From assembly GCF_001039355.2 (NCBI RefSeq), contig NW_019774624.1:1744047-1808046 (forward strand): a stretch of 64,000 nt of DNA. The letters run 5' to 3'. This DNA comes from Lingula anatina. Its lineage: Eukaryota > Brachiopoda > Lingulata > Lingulida > Lingulidae. Within the stretch, counting starts at the first letter, position 1. Each line of letters begins with the position of its first letter. This document shows, one piece after another, positions 61,808-64,000 of the stretch. The notes under the pieces are model-generated. The model ran no database searches. It was not told where the DNA came from and worked only from the letters and a program-made list of their open reading frames with translations. Made by a program: the position numbers and the translations under genes.

Positions 61808-62730
61808 GACGTCTTTTCAACTCTAAGACCCCATTCCCATAGACACCATTGGTCTACTTATATCGACCCAACTCTGCGGGGACTCTCGTTAAGTGTTATC
61901 AGTTTAACTGAATGAAATACTATTTCGACTGATTAAAATTATGGAATTTTATTTTGGCCAAAAAAAGAATGTTCTTCAACCCTAAATGAAATAAGAACAT
62001 GGTTCATACGAGTTCAGTGTTGTGCCACCGATAGTAATACAATGTACATGAAACTGTAAGCTCTGAAGTGGAATTCCATACTACCCACCAGTATTCTCAT
62101 ACTAGAGTATAGTTCATTAACCTAATGAAATCGCGTTGTTCGGGTTGAGAACTCTGACGGGGTTATAGACAAAAGCTCTTAGTGTAAATCACTGTCTTTG
62201 TGTATACTCTATACTAAAAGCCACCTGAGTGATTAAATTAATTCCATGCAAAAATCCTGGCTGTACAGTAGAATGAAATGCATACATGTATCTAGATCTG
62301 TGAATATCTAGTAAAAAATCGGTCTGTTTTTGAAATAAAGGGAAAATAAAGATGCATGTCAGAAGAATAAGAATAACGATGTCCGCCGTTTTATTACCCA
62401 TCGGCGTGATTATCCACCGCCATTGTTTTGCAGCCATAAGATATTGACATCAAGATAAATAACAGTTTAACACGATTTTGCCCCTACTCTTTATCATTCA
62501 ATAAAAATACCTCTAAATATGGATTGTCACAACCTTCTTCCAGGGCGACAGATTGATTTTTCACAAGATATAGCTTTAGTAAATTGACAGTCATTTGATT
62601 TGCCTATAATATCAGCCACCCTAGTAGATGGTACAAATGTAGATTGTCACTATCTTTATTATCAAAATTCTATTTACGTTCAAAGCACGTGCTCGTCTTG
62701 TGCATTGCGTTCTGTGCGCGTAAAATGTCG

Positions 62731-62734
<4 letters not shown>

Positions 62735-62784
<50 letters not shown>
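62735..62784. repeat. (TA)n microsatellite
   Basis: About 25 TA dinucleotides. Confidence 0.95.
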
Positions 62785-62786
<2 letters not shown>

Positions 62787-64000
62787 TAAAGAAGTAAAAA
62801 TGAGGTAACAATGCTTCTGTTAAATATCGTTATGGCGATAGGTTGCGTCTTTTCAACTGCTTTCTATTTAATGAAATGTACAGCACCGAAATGTCTACCA
62901 CGTCCTCCTGCCTGAAGCCAGTTCAAACCTGTTATGTGCGGCGTTAACGAGATATCTGCACATGTACATATACAGGATGACGTTGCTGAAATTACAACTG
63001 GCAATAACGCAACGGAAGAGATTGCATATTTTCACCTCCCACCCCCCAATCAATATCATTTTACAGAGGACGTCACAATGGCAATTTGCAGGAAGCAATG
63101 GCAAGATCTGCTTCTCAAATTTCTCTTTCCTGAGCACCAAGGATCACCTGTCAAACACACCTGCTAGTGCATTGATGATGTCATTGTGAACACGCCCCAT
63201 CTGTCAATCATTTTGCCAGCAGTGACGTTATGCCTGTGTCACCAAACCCATTATAGAGGTGCATTTCACGTGCTTAAAGTATCAAAAAATAAAACTAAAA
63301 TAAAATTCGAAGTTGTGTATCCAATTTTTAAAAACATAAATGTGTTTAGAACAAAATTCCACATCTGTCTCAATTTTACATCTATATTAAATTTTTATCT
63401 GTATTATCTGGTAACGTATGTTCCGGGCCATATAATTCAAATTTTTATATCGCCTTCCGATATATTTTGTAGTGATTCAGTCATGGTTAATTATATATGA
63501 CGTAAGGATGTTTTATAAATAAATAAATTATTAAACTGTAACTCAAGGGGATTAGTTTCATGTCTAATAATATGTAACGTACCGTATGTTCCTAAAAAAA
63601 TTGCCAGAAAGTTTCGTCTTGCCCAAGTACTTGGTGCAATAGGAAACAGGGTTTTCTGTTGCTGACTGAAAAATATTTTGTGATAGTTCGACATTTCTGA
63701 TATAATATTTGGACTGCGAATGGCAAATACACGTGGTTTATTTAATGATTATTTTACTGTCAGTAGGGTGTATTCCCCCTTTTTTAATATTCAGTGAGAA
63801 GCAAACAAAGTCGCTCAAAAAATTAGCTGGTCTTTACAGAATATTATCGTATTTTTTTACAATGTTATACTTGTAGGAGATAAACAAAAGAACAAAACCA
63901 GTGATGATTGAATTTTCAAAGTGGGTATTACGTTTCCACAGCTGGACGTTTTGCAATTTTGACAGTAACGTTTGTACCTTTTTGGGGTTAGGCGATGAAT

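Larger units (their letters stand above)
60849..64000. other. Intron or downstream sequence of the Reeler/CUB gene
   Basis: I searched by eye for the remaining lectin exon in the required phase and found none, so the gene either continues past the window or ends in an exon I missed. Contents seen are the MITE copy at 61614 and the TA repeat at 62735. Confidence 0.4.

Noticed and set aside
62934-63189. Open frame near 63 kb tested as the missing last exon of the lectin gene
   Set aside because: After the preceding exon's phase it meets a stop at once (A + GA, then TGA) and has no C-type lectin motifs.

Overview
This is genomic DNA from an animal, most likely a marine invertebrate. I favour a lophotrochozoan such as a mollusc or brachiopod, but the sequence alone does not settle the phylum. 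The evidence is AT-rich intron-split genes with GT-AG splice sites, a recognisable ZFAT orthologue, a GRHPR-like dehydrogenase, Reeler/CUB/C-type-lectin and collagen-like genes, and many foldback (MITE-like) elements, microsatellites and assembly Ns. I built exon models by hand from splice motifs and reading phase; none was checked against transcripts or databases.

Layout. 0.4-6.5 kb (minus): an unrecognised multi-exon gene with a 30-nt microexon; its introns carry a 605-bp palindromic MITE and copies of a GC-rich dispersed repeat. 8.1-10.6 kb (minus): a complete four-exon GRHPR-like 2-hydroxyacid dehydrogenase; a cluster of palindromic elements fills its first intron. 10.6-22.2 kb (plus): a ZFAT-like gene (15 coding exons, about 1210 residues, an AT-hook and 19 zinc fingers), apparently sharing a compact divergent promoter with the dehydrogenase. 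Its 3' end is built of tandem duplications, some biological (decoy splice acceptors, repeated stop-codon region), one probably an assembly or haplotype artefact.

27.8-33.6 kb and 39.9-43.4 kb (plus): two tandem paralogous genes for single-pass membrane proteins. Each has a signal peptide, about 300 residues of (Gly-Pro-Pro-Gly-Thr-Gly)n in one exon of exactly 945 bp, a Lys-rich Gly-X-Y stretch, a transmembrane helix and a short basic tail. The first also carries a cysteine-free Gln/Leu/Ala-rich domain of about 420 residues that I do not recognise. This pair is the best candidate here for an undescribed system: membrane-anchored, very regular collagen-like proteins. Between them lies a 1.66-kb head-to-head palindrome derived from a Tc1-type transposon.

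50.3-60.8 kb (plus, 3' end outside the window or not found): a secreted or membrane protein with Reeler, three CUB domains and the start of a C-type lectin domain. Unexplained coding-like exons sit in its 6.4-kb first intron. The rest is non-coding sequence with dispersed repeats and simple repeats, described below.
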